From a virus: a DNA stretch of 64,000 nucleotides. Below the pieces are notes generated by a model. It searched no databases and was not told the DNA's origin. It saw only the letters and a program-made list of their open reading frames with translations. Shown here piece by piece: positions 44,699 to 54,448 of the stretch (position 1 is its first letter; every line of letters begins with the position of its first letter). Location of the stretch: positions 62,001-126,000 of the IMG/VR virus record IMGVR_UViG_3300033977_000108; one strand, 5' to 3'. The translations under genes were made by a program, and so were the position numbers.

Positions 44699-46233
44699 TG
44701 GCTAATCAGGACATTTTCCATCTCTATTACGCGCAGAATCTGCCGCCTCGTTCGGTGGCTATTGCTCAGTTGAGCACGCCGATAATGACGCCGGCTGACT
44801 TGATAGATGTAAGCAATAACCCTATTCTACAAGGCGCCCTGACGGTGGAGACTTATCCGCCTGCCAACTTCTTTACCGCCCCGGACTTGAATGTTCCCAT
44901 GCAGATTTCTGGGGAGACCAGTTATGTAGTAGGCAGCCAGTTCTTTCTACTATCGGACCAAGTGGCGGATGATGGGATTACCCCTTATTGGTATTGCCAT
45001 GATTTGCCGGTTACTTCTGCAGCGATTTATGATTTGAATGGCAATGGAATAAATCTGTCCGAATATACCATTCGGCAGGTATACAGAGATGGTGTGCTGC
45101 ACAATTACCTCCTGCATTCCTTGGATGGGGCGCCTTACTTTGTAAAATACATAGACCCCAATGGCTTCCCTACGACCCAATTGTTGCAGTACATGCCGGT
45201 GATACAGCGTTCGCTTTATGCCAGCACAGCCACTACGTATACTCTAACCGGTTCCATTCTCGAAGTAGAGGATAGCAGCGCTTACTGGATAATGTTTACC
45301 GACTATGGCGGCTTTGAGGTGTTGCCTCCGTATGGCGATTTACCTAATGATCCGTGGTATGTCCGCATCAATTATCCATTGAATCCATTGCCATTGGAGT
45401 ATGGTATGCAGCTTTTTGATCCTAAGCTACCGTACATGTTTGCTTCTTGGGTGCCCGGCGTTGTGTATAAGAACAACGTCATCCAGTTTGAAAGAAAAGA
45501 TATCTCTTTTGATGGCATTCATTTTCCGGATGTTCTAGTGTATAGTTCTGATTACCAGCTGAAATATGCCCTGGCGGGAAGTCCGTACAGAGGCTATGAG
45601 TATCCCTGGCGCCAGAATCAGATAATACCAGCAGGTATTGAGCCTTATTCAGCCACGGTCCAGACCCTTGTAGCTTTGGATACTACGGATATTGTATTCG
45701 GGTTTTATAATTACGCTGAATACAAGATACTCTATACCGACCTGGATGTGAATCCGTTCACCAATCCAAGCGTGCGGAACATGGAGATAAGTTTCATCTA
45801 TAATCCAAATGGGCCGGTAGCAAATAAAGTCATCTACCATCAAGTAGTAGACCCCCTAACTGGGGAACAGGTTGCTCCTGCTTATGACCCATTGTCTACG
45901 ACTGGACCAGAAAGTCCGCAGGTTTTCGGCTATGTGGTTCCCGGAGCCGAAGTAAGCGTTGGTAGTTATACCATTCAAGACGCGCGCGTTAGAGGCGGCG
46001 GGCTCATACCAACATCCCAAGACATACCCCAAGCAGCAAACTTCTGGGATTTGGGTTATTGGGATGGCAAGCCCTATCCCATAGGAGGTGGCTTGGTCAT
46101 CTATTTGCCAACTTCCATAGAGCAACGCTTTACGCCGGGCCAGCTATTAGCCAAGGCACAAGCTATAGTGCCTATGGGCGTTTTGCCGGTGGTGCGCTTT
46201 TATAATTCCGAAGGCGAGGAATCTAATGCTTAA
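44698..46233 (+). CDS. Virion structural protein, unknown family
   Basis: 511 residues from ATG 44698, which overlaps the preceding stop. A longer in-frame start would lie inside the previous gene and is not supported. The protein is Tyr-, Pro- and Asn-rich and beta-rich, with no membrane segment or catalytic motif seen. It sits within a run of fibre and baseplate genes and so is probably part of the fibre network. Confidence 0.58.
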   Translation: MANQDIFHLYYAQNLPPRSVAIAQLSTPIMTPADLIDVSNNPILQGALTVETYPPANFFTAPDLNVPMQISGETSYVVGSQFFLLSDQVADDGITPYWYCHDLPVTSAAIYDLNGNGINLSEYTIRQVYRDGVLHNYLLHSLDGAPYFVKYIDPNGFPTTQLLQYMPVIQRSLYASTATTYTLTGSILEVEDSSAYWIMFTDYGGFEVLPPYGDLPNDPWYVRINYPLNPLPLEYGMQLFDPKLPYMFASWVPGVVYKNNVIQFERKDISFDGIHFPDVLVYSSDYQLKYALAGSPYRGYEYPWRQNQIIPAGIEPYSATVQTLVALDTTDIVFGFYNYAEYKILYTDLDVNPFTNPSVRNMEISFIYNPNGPVANKVIYHQVVDPLTGEQVAPAYDPLSTTGPESPQVFGYVVPGAEVSVGSYTIQDARVRGGGLIPTSQDIPQAANFWDLGYWDGKPYPIGGGLVIYLPTSIEQRFTPGQLLAKAQAIVPMGVLPVVRFYNSEGEESNA

Positions 46234-46720
46234 TCTTCAATGGTCACAGAATGGGGTCCTGATTAGCGGGTATAATTATCAGACCAATGTCTGGGTAAAT
46301 GAACAAATAAACTATGGTATCCTATTCCCAGATATGACTACCCCTGCCCAGAAGATTACTTTGGCTTCCTCGGCGGCGCAGGAAGCCGGACAGACACTGA
46401 CCAATGTAAGCTTATACTTGGATGGGGCTGCTGACGAAATCGAAGAGATACAATTGAACTGGCCTGCCAAAGGTGGCGGGCTACAGGTAAGCTTTGATGG
46501 CGGGGTGACCTATAATACCTTTTCCTTGGTCTATGGATACAAAGGTGATAGCACTACTTGGCCCATCCTTCCGGCCGGCTCAATGAGCCTGGATGCTTCG
46601 GATGGAATAATACGGCCGATAGATACAGCAACTTTATTGATACGCTGCGTCGTGCCAGCCAGCGCAGAGTTGTATGAGATTTTCTCTCTGCATATTGAAA
46701 TCAGCTGTGATGTGGTATAA
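46226..46720 (+). CDS. Small beta-rich virion protein, unknown
   Basis: 164 residues; the start overlaps the preceding gene by 8 bases, with GAGG just upstream. Predominantly beta strands (ISGYNYQTNVWVNEQINYG; GGGLQVSFDGGVTYNTFSLV). The phrase SFDGGVTYNTF recurs in style in 48684 (ISYDDVHFQAITPGS) and 50189 (YLSFDGQIWQGVTPG), suggesting a shared small beta module in this gene group. Confidence 0.58.
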   Translation: MLNLQWSQNGVLISGYNYQTNVWVNEQINYGILFPDMTTPAQKITLASSAAQEAGQTLTNVSLYLDGAADEIEEIQLNWPAKGGGLQVSFDGGVTYNTFSLVYGYKGDSTTWPILPAGSMSLDASDGIIRPIDTATLLIRCVVPASAELYEIFSLHIEISCDVV

Positions 46721-46722
46721 TT

Positions 46723-48684
46723 ATGAATCTCTTGGGACCTTACAGCAGCAATTTGGCGGCGTTTTCCTATCAGGAATTAGTCTCTCTGCTTCAGCAGGCG
46801 ATTGCTGCTGGTGAATACGCTGGTGGTACTTTATTTGATAGTGAGAGCGCAGCAGCTTTGCAATCGCTGGCTACCTCTTTTGCCAGCCTGCCGCTCCCGA
46901 GCGCAGAAGAGAGAGCAATAGCTGACCAAGTAAATACACCGCTCAATCTTCTGATAGCTCGATACAACGCCATAACAAGCGAGGTCTCTGACTTCCAGAC
47001 ACAGCTAAACAATCTGCTGTCAATCCTATACAAAGATTCCTATTTGATAGTACAGACTTTGAATGCTTCTATAGGGAATAATTGGGCTGCCCAGCAGCCT
47101 ATAATCGCTGGAGCAATACAGTTCAGCTGGGATTTCTCGGCAGGTTATGGGAATGTGACATTTGATATCCCAAGAACGGACCCTTCCAATGGCGTAGAAT
47201 ACGATACCATTCTGCCATTGAAAACCTTATTCAATGGTACAGACATTGTTGGCGGCTTGGCGGCGCCTTCCAATGATACTCAATTCGCGGTAAAGAATCT
47301 GAATTGGGTATACTCTTTTAATGCGCAGACAGAGACAGCCAGCGGAGATGACTGGACGGAGTTTAGCCTATTGGCTAATGCCCCGCTAATGACTTATAGC
47401 AGCACGCCGCAAATGTCCACTGTTATACCTATTGGCGGCGATGCGACGCAATTCTTTATCGCGGGCGGGCAGTCAACCGTTGGCAATTTGCCTATCTATG
47501 TTCAGATTAGCTTTATTGAACGGGCTCGTGTTGTCTCTGTGAATGCCGTGGCCAATCAATCGGTGCAGTTATCGTCTTATACTATTTCTGTGACCGATTC
47601 GGCTGTCTATAGCCCTGGCGTAGAATACGTGCTGAATACAGACTATACCCTGACTAATAGCGGGCAATTTACGCCGCTAGCTTCTTTGAACGGGCTCACC
47701 GTAAATGTATTAGTATCAGAATTCTATCCAGCTTATCAGTGCTCTATCAATCAGAATGATTGGAGCCTGCCTGTTATGTTGGATACCGCGCGGCTGTATC
47801 CCGACAATACCACGGAGTTTGTGCCCGTTGATTTGATTACTACTTCTAATGGGAGCCTGGCGTTTCCTGTGACAGATGAGGATGGTGTGTCGTTGGGACT
47901 ATGGATACAAATGATAGCTCCACCTGATTCAGAAATGGTGTTCTCGATAGCTTCGCCAGCAGCCCCCAGCTATGGCGCCCAGGCTGAACTGGATGTGGAG
48001 TTTGAAAAGCCTGGCTACATGACGGGTTTCAATCTCGGCTCATTCACTAACTTCCCGCCAACTCTGACCGGCGTGGTTTTAGAGGGCTTGGTGCCGGCGA
48101 ACAATGTAGCTTTACCGATGACGCCCGTCGTGCTAAACCAAGAAACAACGCTCACTTTTCCTACCCAACTGGTGCGTAGGGTGCGATTGCTGCTGACACA
48201 GACAAACTATTCCTTAAAAGAATACCAAGCAACGGCTCCCGACGCCCTTCGTAGGGATACCTTGGCTAATCTTCAAGCGGTTCTGCCTTTCGCCATTCGT
48301 AATACGCAGCCTGCCTTGCCAGTATTTTATGAAGGTGCCGAATATGATTTCGGCATTGAGAACTTGTATGGGCTGCTATCTGAACCAAGATTGCCAGGCG
48401 TATTTATAGTGGGGCCTTTCAATATAACTGGCGTGCCGGAAATCCTTCGGCTGGATACCCAGACGACAGGCGATGTGGATACTTATCTGACTTACCAGAG
48501 CTTTGATGCTAATGGAAATCAATTAGCAGATGCTTCAGCAGAGATACCTTTCTTGCCGGCTACTTCTATGGTATTCCCGCCGACTGACTCGGCTATATAT
48601 AGTGTCACGCTCTATTTGAAGTTTGTGCTTAGGGACCAGACCAGTATGGTAAGCCGGTATCTTTTGCAAGCGACGGTGGCTTAA
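46723..48684 (+). CDS. Large beta-rich virion protein, paralogous to the next two genes
   Basis: 653 residues. Helical N-terminus with a probable coiled coil (NLLIARYNAITSEVSDFQTQ), then multiple beta-sandwich segments, among them QAELDVEFEKPGYMTGFNLG, which resembles the edge of F5/8-type (discoidin) domains. Together with 48684 and 50189 it forms a cluster of three proteins with the same layout (helical head, discoidin-like sandwich, small beta module). Probably fibre or baseplate decoration able to bind carbohydrate. Confidence 0.6.
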   Translation: MNLLGPYSSNLAAFSYQELVSLLQQAIAAGEYAGGTLFDSESAAALQSLATSFASLPLPSAEERAIADQVNTPLNLLIARYNAITSEVSDFQTQLNNLLSILYKDSYLIVQTLNASIGNNWAAQQPIIAGAIQFSWDFSAGYGNVTFDIPRTDPSNGVEYDTILPLKTLFNGTDIVGGLAAPSNDTQFAVKNLNWVYSFNAQTETASGDDWTEFSLLANAPLMTYSSTPQMSTVIPIGGDATQFFIAGGQSTVGNLPIYVQISFIERARVVSVNAVANQSVQLSSYTISVTDSAVYSPGVEYVLNTDYTLTNSGQFTPLASLNGLTVNVLVSEFYPAYQCSINQNDWSLPVMLDTARLYPDNTTEFVPVDLITTSNGSLAFPVTDEDGVSLGLWIQMIAPPDSEMVFSIASPAAPSYGAQAELDVEFEKPGYMTGFNLGSFTNFPPTLTGVVLEGLVPANNVALPMTPVVLNQETTLTFPTQLVRRVRLLLTQTNYSLKEYQATAPDALRRDTLANLQAVLPFAIRNTQPALPVFYEGAEYDFGIENLYGLLSEPRLPGVFIVGPFNITGVPEILRLDTQTTGDVDTYLTYQSFDANGNQLADASAEIPFLPATSMVFPPTDSAIYSVTLYLKFVLRDQTSMVSRYLLQATVA

Positions 48685-50192
48685 TGTTTAACGACCCAAA
48701 TGATTTATTTCAGGACAATTCGGAGACGGTAAATGCTTTGCTACAGGCTAGGCTGACGGCGCTACAGCAAACACTGCGCAGTATTGTCTATTACACGCGT
48801 GAGGATTATCAGGCGGCTGTCTATAGTGCATTGAACGCCGTATTGAATTTGGGTAATAACATGACGCCTTTGCAGCTAATACACGCGGGCACGCCAGCCA
48901 TCGTAGGCAACCTGGAGAATAATTTGAGCATCCTAAATAACGATGCCCAATCCATCGTTGCGCAGATAACCGACTTGGAAAGCCAGGCTTCGGAGCTGTA
49001 TAATCTGTCTGCTCTGACTCAGAACTCCCTCCGACAACAAATACGCGAAAGATTGCTGTTCCCAACCTCGCAGTTTTATGTTGGGCCATTCTTGAATCAG
49101 AATAACTTGGATTCAACCAAGACCACAGCCGCTCTTGATTACTCTATAGGACTGGCGACTTTACCTCTTATCTCCGAGACGGCGCTTACCCCAGATGCTA
49201 TTGAGGTGGGTCCGTCCAGCTTAGGCTCCATGGCTTCAGGGAGTTCGGCTAGCCAGATGATTAGCCCAACGCTGGGCACCGTAATGACTTGGAATGGCGC
49301 CCAATTGGAATTGAGAATAGAATTTGATACTCCACAAATAGTGAACCGATTGGAACTTGTACAAGATAACTATCAAGGCTTGTATTTACAAGAATTTACA
49401 TGCTCTGATACTGGATCCAACCAGGACAACATTATTAGCAACTTGACCGAATCGCAGCTTTTGCTGAATGCTTCCAGCGGGAAGTTTACAGGCAACTTTA
49501 TTCTTGATTTCCCGCCGCGCACAATAACAGAGCTTCGGTTAGTACTTCAGGACATAACAGGCCAGAACCTGATAGCTCTGCGTGGGATAAATGTATCACA
49601 GAGATTATACGATACCCAGGCGACTGTTCAATCAAACTCTATAAGCCAACCAAGTGGCGAGGTCTACTTCAATGTGAGCCAAAACGTGGCAACGCCATTG
49701 GTGAACATCACCCATTTGATTTCCTACGATGATGTTCATTTTCAGGCGATTACCCCTGGCAGTAAGATTACACTCACCAGTTCTCCTTTCTGGTATCAGG
49801 CCGCCCTTAGTCGGATGACTAACATTTCCGAGCTGACTGGGCCCTTATTGACAACCACAGACCCAGGGCTCAATCCGAATTATAATCTGGTGTCGTCTAC
49901 TACTATCAATCTGGGCGCAAACATCGTACAGCGTTCGCTGGTGTTTTCTTCTATAAATGGGCCCCTCACTTTTATAGATGACCCGTTGTCTGGCACTTTT
50001 GCCGTGTATCAAGGGGCCAATCTAATGAGTTCATCCAGCTATACTTTCAATGATAATGTCTTGCTCTTTCCTAATGTGATGCAGAACATTACCGTGACTT
50101 ATCAGGCTTCTACTACGGGGACGGCAGGTTTACAGTCAAGATTGCAGTACTTTTCACCTTACCTTTATCAAGTGAGTTTTGAACAATTATGA
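48684..50192 (+). CDS. Virion protein with coiled-coil head and discoidin-like domain
   Basis: 502 residues. The first ~150 are helical (NNLSILNNDAQSIVAQITDL). The middle has the edge pattern of an F5/8 type C fold (LRIEFDTPQIVNRLELVQDN ... LQEFTCSD). The C-terminus has the small module ISYDDVHFQAITPGS and a beta-rich end. It overlaps the previous stop by one base and the next start by 4 bases (ATGA), so the three genes are translated together. Confidence 0.6.
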   Translation: MFNDPNDLFQDNSETVNALLQARLTALQQTLRSIVYYTREDYQAAVYSALNAVLNLGNNMTPLQLIHAGTPAIVGNLENNLSILNNDAQSIVAQITDLESQASELYNLSALTQNSLRQQIRERLLFPTSQFYVGPFLNQNNLDSTKTTAALDYSIGLATLPLISETALTPDAIEVGPSSLGSMASGSSASQMISPTLGTVMTWNGAQLELRIEFDTPQIVNRLELVQDNYQGLYLQEFTCSDTGSNQDNIISNLTESQLLLNASSGKFTGNFILDFPPRTITELRLVLQDITGQNLIALRGINVSQRLYDTQATVQSNSISQPSGEVYFNVSQNVATPLVNITHLISYDDVHFQAITPGSKITLTSSPFWYQAALSRMTNISELTGPLLTTTDPGLNPNYNLVSSTTINLGANIVQRSLVFSSINGPLTFIDDPLSGTFAVYQGANLMSSSSYTFNDNVLLFPNVMQNITVTYQASTTGTAGLQSRLQYFSPYLYQVSFEQL

Positions 50193-51448
50193 ATGACATC
50201 GCTATAGATGGAACTTCATCCAGTGCAGGGCTATTGAATACCCAGTTTATAGCCCTGCAATCGCAGGGACAAACTGCTCTCAATAATCTCAACAGCACCA
50301 ACTTGGAGGCGCTGCTGGAGATACAGAGGGGTCTGGCTAGGCTCAACGGCTATCGTTGTCGGGCTAATAGGGTTCTGGCGCCAGGCTTGTCGGCAGCATT
50401 CTATGTATCTGATCTATTGGATACCAACCAGGCTGCTACTACGGCGACCATGCGCGCGGATGCCCAATCTGCCACATTGGCTGAACGCAAGGCGCCAGGT
50501 CAAGTGTCGGTAGCAAGCACTACTTTTTCTACCAATGTTGGCTCAGTGGAGCAGTTCGGAGATTTATACAGGGTAAGCACAACTGACGGCTCTGCTCCTG
50601 TAGGCACCTTTACTATTACTTTGAATGAGCCTTATAGCATCTCTCTCTTGGTTATTGACATCGCACCGACGCCTTCGCTACCGAATATCGCGGTCTCGGT
50701 ATCAGCGGATAACTTGGTATACAATCAAGCTATTAGTTCATCCTTTAGCGGCTATCGGGTGAATGTTCACATCGTGCCACAAGAAGTGAGATACATACAG
50801 ATTGTATTCTCGCCGACGCATCCTGATACCTTGGGAGGTTCAAGCTATACTTTTGGGATTACCGATTTTAGCGCCTTGGCTGTTCAATATCAGCTGGAAT
50901 CGGAATGGTATAGTGTGCCTATTACATTCAATCCAACCTCTGCTAATGTAATGTTCTTGGCGACTGGAGGCGCTAATATTGAATACTACCTGTCTTTTGA
51001 TGGACAGATATGGCAAGGAGTAACTCCTGGACAAGTAATCCCAGTGCCTGGTGCCACAACGAATAGTACTACTATGCCCCTGCTTCTGACCTTGGGCGGG
51101 GAAGCAAATACAAATGGCCAGTTGGATGGTATTTTACCAAGTGATATCTATTTTCCGTCTTTGCAGGTATCATTGAACGGAACAGAACTACCTATTGTGC
51201 TTGGCTTGCCATTGGGCACCAGGGCAACGAATAATGAATACATTATCGTACAGGAATTATCTGTTGCCGGAACAATCGGGTATGCTTTATACTTATTGCC
51301 GTGTACAACTTATAATTTTGGGCAAGTATTCAATGTCTCCTATGATGCCGGACCGGCTGAAATGACAGCCTATTTACGGGTTCAAATGAATACGGAGGAC
51401 AAAGCTATCACGCCGAGTTTTTCTGGAGCATCTTTGGAGAGCGTATAG
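50189..51448 (+). CDS. Virion protein with discoidin-like domain, third of cluster
   Basis: 419 residues with the same order as its neighbours: short helical N-terminus (LLNTQFIALQSQGQTALNNL), a discoidin-like sandwich (FTITLNEPYSISLLVIDIAP ... EVRYIQIVFSPTHPD) and the module YLSFDGQIWQGVTPG. Likely arose by duplication within this cluster. ATGA overlap with the gene before. Confidence 0.6.
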   Translation: MNDIAIDGTSSSAGLLNTQFIALQSQGQTALNNLNSTNLEALLEIQRGLARLNGYRCRANRVLAPGLSAAFYVSDLLDTNQAATTATMRADAQSATLAERKAPGQVSVASTTFSTNVGSVEQFGDLYRVSTTDGSAPVGTFTITLNEPYSISLLVIDIAPTPSLPNIAVSVSADNLVYNQAISSSFSGYRVNVHIVPQEVRYIQIVFSPTHPDTLGGSSYTFGITDFSALAVQYQLESEWYSVPITFNPTSANVMFLATGGANIEYYLSFDGQIWQGVTPGQVIPVPGATTNSTTMPLLLTLGGEANTNGQLDGILPSDIYFPSLQVSLNGTELPIVLGLPLGTRATNNEYIIVQELSVAGTIGYALYLLPCTTYNFGQVFNVSYDAGPAEMTAYLRVQMNTEDKAITPSFSGASLESV

Positions 51449-51457
51449 GAGTGATTT

Positions 51458-52225
51458 ATGGGTGGTCTAGCAACTTTAAATCTAAATACATTGACATTGA
51501 CGAGTACGTTGATGGAAGCACCTTATAATGGTGCGCCATCATCCCAGGATTATAATGATGCCTGGCAAGAAGCCCTTGTAGATTTGTCTACGATTACCGG
51601 GTTCATAAACGATACGCTGATACCCATTTTGAATGCGCTGCCGGCTACCGCGGCTAACGGGCTGACCGGCGCTACAACTATCAGCGACCCAAGCGACCAG
51701 AGTGCCTTGTTTTTCAATGCCCAGTCTAATCAGTCATTGGTGGTATCGGATTCTATGCGTGTCTTATTGGGGCAGCTCAATACACTGAATACCCAGCTCA
51801 CCGACTTGGGTGTACAGGTAACCGCCCTACAAACACAGGTAGGAACTACTAATCAGAACGGGGTTATACAGACTTTACAAGGATTATCACAGACTGTGAG
51901 CACTATTAGTACTACTCTGGCTCAGCTCGGACTTACTGTGACAGCCCAGGGCGTAACCCTAAGTAAGTTCCAGGTCATGCGTGTAAATACTGGTCCTATA
52001 TCACCAGGGCATTCTGCAACGATAAGCTTGGTTTGGAATTCGCCATATCCGACCAACAGCTATACTCCTATCGTAACACTATTAGATTCGACCGGCGAGT
52101 TATATATAACAAGTGTGAGTTATAGTAGTTCAGTTGGAGTAGGACTCACAATAATAGTTACAAATGGGAGTGATGTCCCTGGCGCCGTTACTGGCACTTT
52201 ATGTGCTCTCGCTAAAGGTGATTAA
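51458..52225 (+). CDS. Short tail fibre with central coiled coil
   Basis: 255 residues. The N-terminal ~90 residues may be the attachment part. A long heptad helix follows (about residues 95-165: LLGQLNTLNTQLTDLGVQVT ... QTLQGLSQTVSTISTTLAQL), then a small C-terminal beta domain of ~85 residues. This is the typical form of a trimeric fibre with a head domain. Good ribosome site AGGAG before ATG 51458. Confidence 0.65.
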   Translation: MGGLATLNLNTLTLTSTLMEAPYNGAPSSQDYNDAWQEALVDLSTITGFINDTLIPILNALPATAANGLTGATTISDPSDQSALFFNAQSNQSLVVSDSMRVLLGQLNTLNTQLTDLGVQVTALQTQVGTTNQNGVIQTLQGLSQTVSTISTTLAQLGLTVTAQGVTLSKFQVMRVNTGPISPGHSATISLVWNSPYPTNSYTPIVTLLDSTGELYITSVSYSSSVGVGLTIIVTNGSDVPGAVTGTLCALAKGD

Positions 52226-52226
52226 G

Positions 52227-52394
52227 ATGGCTAAGAAGCTGATAACAGGCAAGATCTCAGCAGCTGCCAAGCAGCGAGGCTATAATAAGGCTCAGCCGTT
52301 GTGGTTTACAATGCCGCCTTATATCAAGGTAATCGGGCCCTTATCAGCTCACTTTGAGCCCAAGAGCCAACCACGGACAAAGTTCCATAAATAG
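52227..52394 (+). CDS. Small basic protein, 55 aa
   Basis: ATG 52227 lies one base after the stop of the fibre gene. The 55 residues are basic (MAKKLITGKISAAAKQRGYN) with Pro- and Phe-containing middle and a Lys-rich end. No recognised family. It is last in the fibre group before the sugar-modifying genes. Confidence 0.55.
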   Translation: MAKKLITGKISAAAKQRGYNKAQPLWFTMPPYIKVIGPLSAHFEPKSQPRTKFHK

Positions 52395-52413
52395 CAAGAA
52401 CCAGAACATAAAA

Positions 52414-52950
52414 ATGACTAACCATGGCTCTATACTTCCTCCGGAGGCCAAGTGGCCGCTTCTTGTGGATTATGCCCACAAGATAGGCGCTAAAGTACTT
52501 ATAGAAACAGGTACTCACAGGGGATATACGGTAGAACACGCACTTCCTTTCTTTAGGGACATTTATTCTATTGAACTGGGCGAGCATCTTTACGAATATT
52601 GTGTCCAGATGTTCGCGGGGCAGGATAACGTACATCTTTTCCAAGGAGATAGCGCTGTTCTTCTTCCTATTGTGCTGGAGCATGTAAATGAGTCAGCAAT
52701 CTTTTGGCTGGATGCCCATTATTCGGGAGGAGATACTGTGCTCGGGCCCAAAGGTAGCGCTATTGGCGGAGAGATAGATGCCATTCTGAAGTGGGGCAGG
52801 GGAGATGCTGCAATACTCATAGATGATATACGAGACTTTGGAGGTGGAGATTATCCTCCTATTGAAGAGATTGGAAAGAAGTTGCTTCTCGCTCATCCTG
52901 ACTGGGTTTTCTATGTAGAGAATGACATAGCCAGAGCGCACAGGTCATAG
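52414..52950 (+). CDS. Class I SAM-dependent methyltransferase-like protein (TylF/FkbM-type)
   Basis: 178 residues from ATG 52414. A Rossmann-type SAM motif is seen as VLIETGTHRGYTVEHAL, followed by the acidic strand end SIELGEH and by IFWLDAHYSGGDT, the pattern of O-methyltransferases such as TylF-like enzymes that act on sugars. The neighbouring genes encode fucosyl- and galactosyltransferases, so a likely role is methylating a sugar of the glycan they make (inference). No strong ribosome site is visible. Confidence 0.7.
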   Translation: MTNHGSILPPEAKWPLLVDYAHKIGAKVLIETGTHRGYTVEHALPFFRDIYSIELGEHLYEYCVQMFAGQDNVHLFQGDSAVLLPIVLEHVNESAIFWLDAHYSGGDTVLGPKGSAIGGEIDAILKWGRGDAAILIDDIRDFGGGDYPPIEEIGKKLLLAHPDWVFYVENDIARAHRS

Positions 52951-52967
52951 CCAAGTTGTGGAGGAAA

Positions 52968-53750
52968 ATGAAGCCCGTCATATATTCCGATTTCAATTGG
53001 CAGCCAAAATTGACGGATAGGGACGTTCAAATTGCCATTATGGTGGATTATCGCCCAGAACAAGATGCTTTTTGGGAGGCGCCCATTAGAATATTCGTCC
53101 AAGCCGAACCTCCATGTGTGCGTCCTGATGTACTTGCCCGTTTATCCAAAGAACAGAGTAGATTTACAGCCATTTTAGGTTGGCATTCTTCGCTTCGTGA
53201 CTGCCCGAATGCCAGCTATTTCAATCTCTGTACTGAGACACGTCTCGGAGAGAATTATCAGCCGCTTGCCGATAAAAAGTTTGGTGCTTCTTATTTAATT
53301 AGCACCAAAGCATGGTGCCCAGGCCACATATTCAGGCAAGCTGTCTTTGATGCTGTGGGAAGCTTTGATGGGTTTGAAATTGCCAAATTAAAGAATCTGC
53401 CTTCGCAATACATAGAAAAGGCAGATTTCATCGGCCATTACCAATTTGATATCTCTATTGAAAACGAATTCATCGAGAATTGGTTTACGGATAAGATAAT
53501 TGATGCCTGGGTGGCGAAGGTTGTGCCGATCTATTGTGGGTGCCCGAATCTCGCCGATTTTGGATTTGATACGAGCGGGGTCTTATATTTTTCCAGTATT
53601 GATGATCTAAAAGGGCTTTTGCAACGGATCACTCCGAATACCTATGCTAGCATGTCGGTTGCCATAGAGACCAATTATAACCTGGCGAAGAAATGGATTG
53701 ACCCTTGGCTGCTGGATAAAGAAATAACCAGGATACTGGAGGGAAATTGA
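52968..53750 (+). CDS. GT10 family alpha-1,3/4-fucosyltransferase-like enzyme
   Basis: 260 residues from ATG 52968 (GGAGGA upstream; a TTG at 52956 is less likely). The GT10 signature is present: FDISIENEFIENWFTDKI, then DAWVAKVVPIYCGCPN, equivalent to the SFENS...TEK...PVYWG set of bacterial and eukaryotic alpha-1,3-fucosyltransferases that use GDP-fucose. Shorter than many GT10 enzymes (about 300-400 aa). It overlaps the next gene by 4 bases (TTGA). The sugar donor would have to come from the host. Confidence 0.82.
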   Translation: MKPVIYSDFNWQPKLTDRDVQIAIMVDYRPEQDAFWEAPIRIFVQAEPPCVRPDVLARLSKEQSRFTAILGWHSSLRDCPNASYFNLCTETRLGENYQPLADKKFGASYLISTKAWCPGHIFRQAVFDAVGSFDGFEIAKLKNLPSQYIEKADFIGHYQFDISIENEFIENWFTDKIIDAWVAKVVPIYCGCPNLADFGFDTSGVLYFSSIDDLKGLLQRITPNTYASMSVAIETNYNLAKKWIDPWLLDKEITRILEGN

Positions 53751-54448
53751 ATACATCTCCAGCGAAACCGACTAGGGTGCTCATAGCGATTACCAGCTGC
53801 GACAAAGAACCTTATCTATTTAGGCAGAAGCTTCAGCAAGAGACATGGATACCTATAGCCCAGCAGGCTGGTTATGCCGTTGAGTTCTTTACTGGCAAGC
53901 GTTTAGGTGTCTCGGATGACTATTTGAAACTGCCCCTCAAATTAAGGGCTATGTGCCGTTGGGCAACAGAGCAGAATTATGATTACATGCTCAAAGTAGA
54001 CGATGATACTTATGTGAATGTCGGGGGCTTGAGAATTATAAGGGCAGATTATGCTGGAGTTCCTATACCACCAAATGATTGTGGGGATTATAAGAATTCA
54101 GCTCCGGAACTTAAACCTGGGACTACGAAATATCCCTATTGTCCTGGAGGGGCGATCTGGTTATCAGCGAGAGCGATGAGGTTTATTGCGAATGCGCTGG
54201 TTGAGACGGATTGGGCTGATGATAGATGGGCAGGACAAGTGCTGGGGAAATATAACATAATTATCTGTTCTATGGCAGATAAGATGATTCTGGGTCCTGT
54301 TAATCATGGTATGTTCAACCCAGCAACTTTGCGGCCTCTATTGAAGAAAGAGATTGTAGCTGTTATGCAAGCCGGTGCAGGTGACAGAGGCAAAGACAAT
54401 TTTGTTCTATGCCAGAAATTCTTTGCTGGTGCTTATATATTGAGATGA
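53747..54448 (+). CDS. GT31-like (galactosyltransferase/fringe-type) glycosyltransferase
   Basis: 233 residues from TTG 53747, which overlaps the previous stop and has GGAGGGA 3 bases upstream. Features: LIAITSCDK start, QQETW, the metal-binding DDD motif in YMLKVDDDTYV (residues 85-87), and CPGGAIWLSARAM; these are hallmarks of beta-1,3-galactosyltransferase/fringe-type GT31 enzymes. The usual C-terminal E-D-V step is partly kept (WADDRWAG). It is related to the C-terminal half of the 58440-59840 fusion protein. Confidence 0.8.
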   Translation: MNTSPAKPTRVLIAITSCDKEPYLFRQKLQQETWIPIAQQAGYAVEFFTGKRLGVSDDYLKLPLKLRAMCRWATEQNYDYMLKVDDDTYVNVGGLRIIRADYAGVPIPPNDCGDYKNSAPELKPGTTKYPYCPGGAIWLSARAMRFIANALVETDWADDRWAGQVLGKYNIIICSMADKMILGPVNHGMFNPATLRPLLKKEIVAVMQAGAGDRGKDNFVLCQKFFAGAYILR

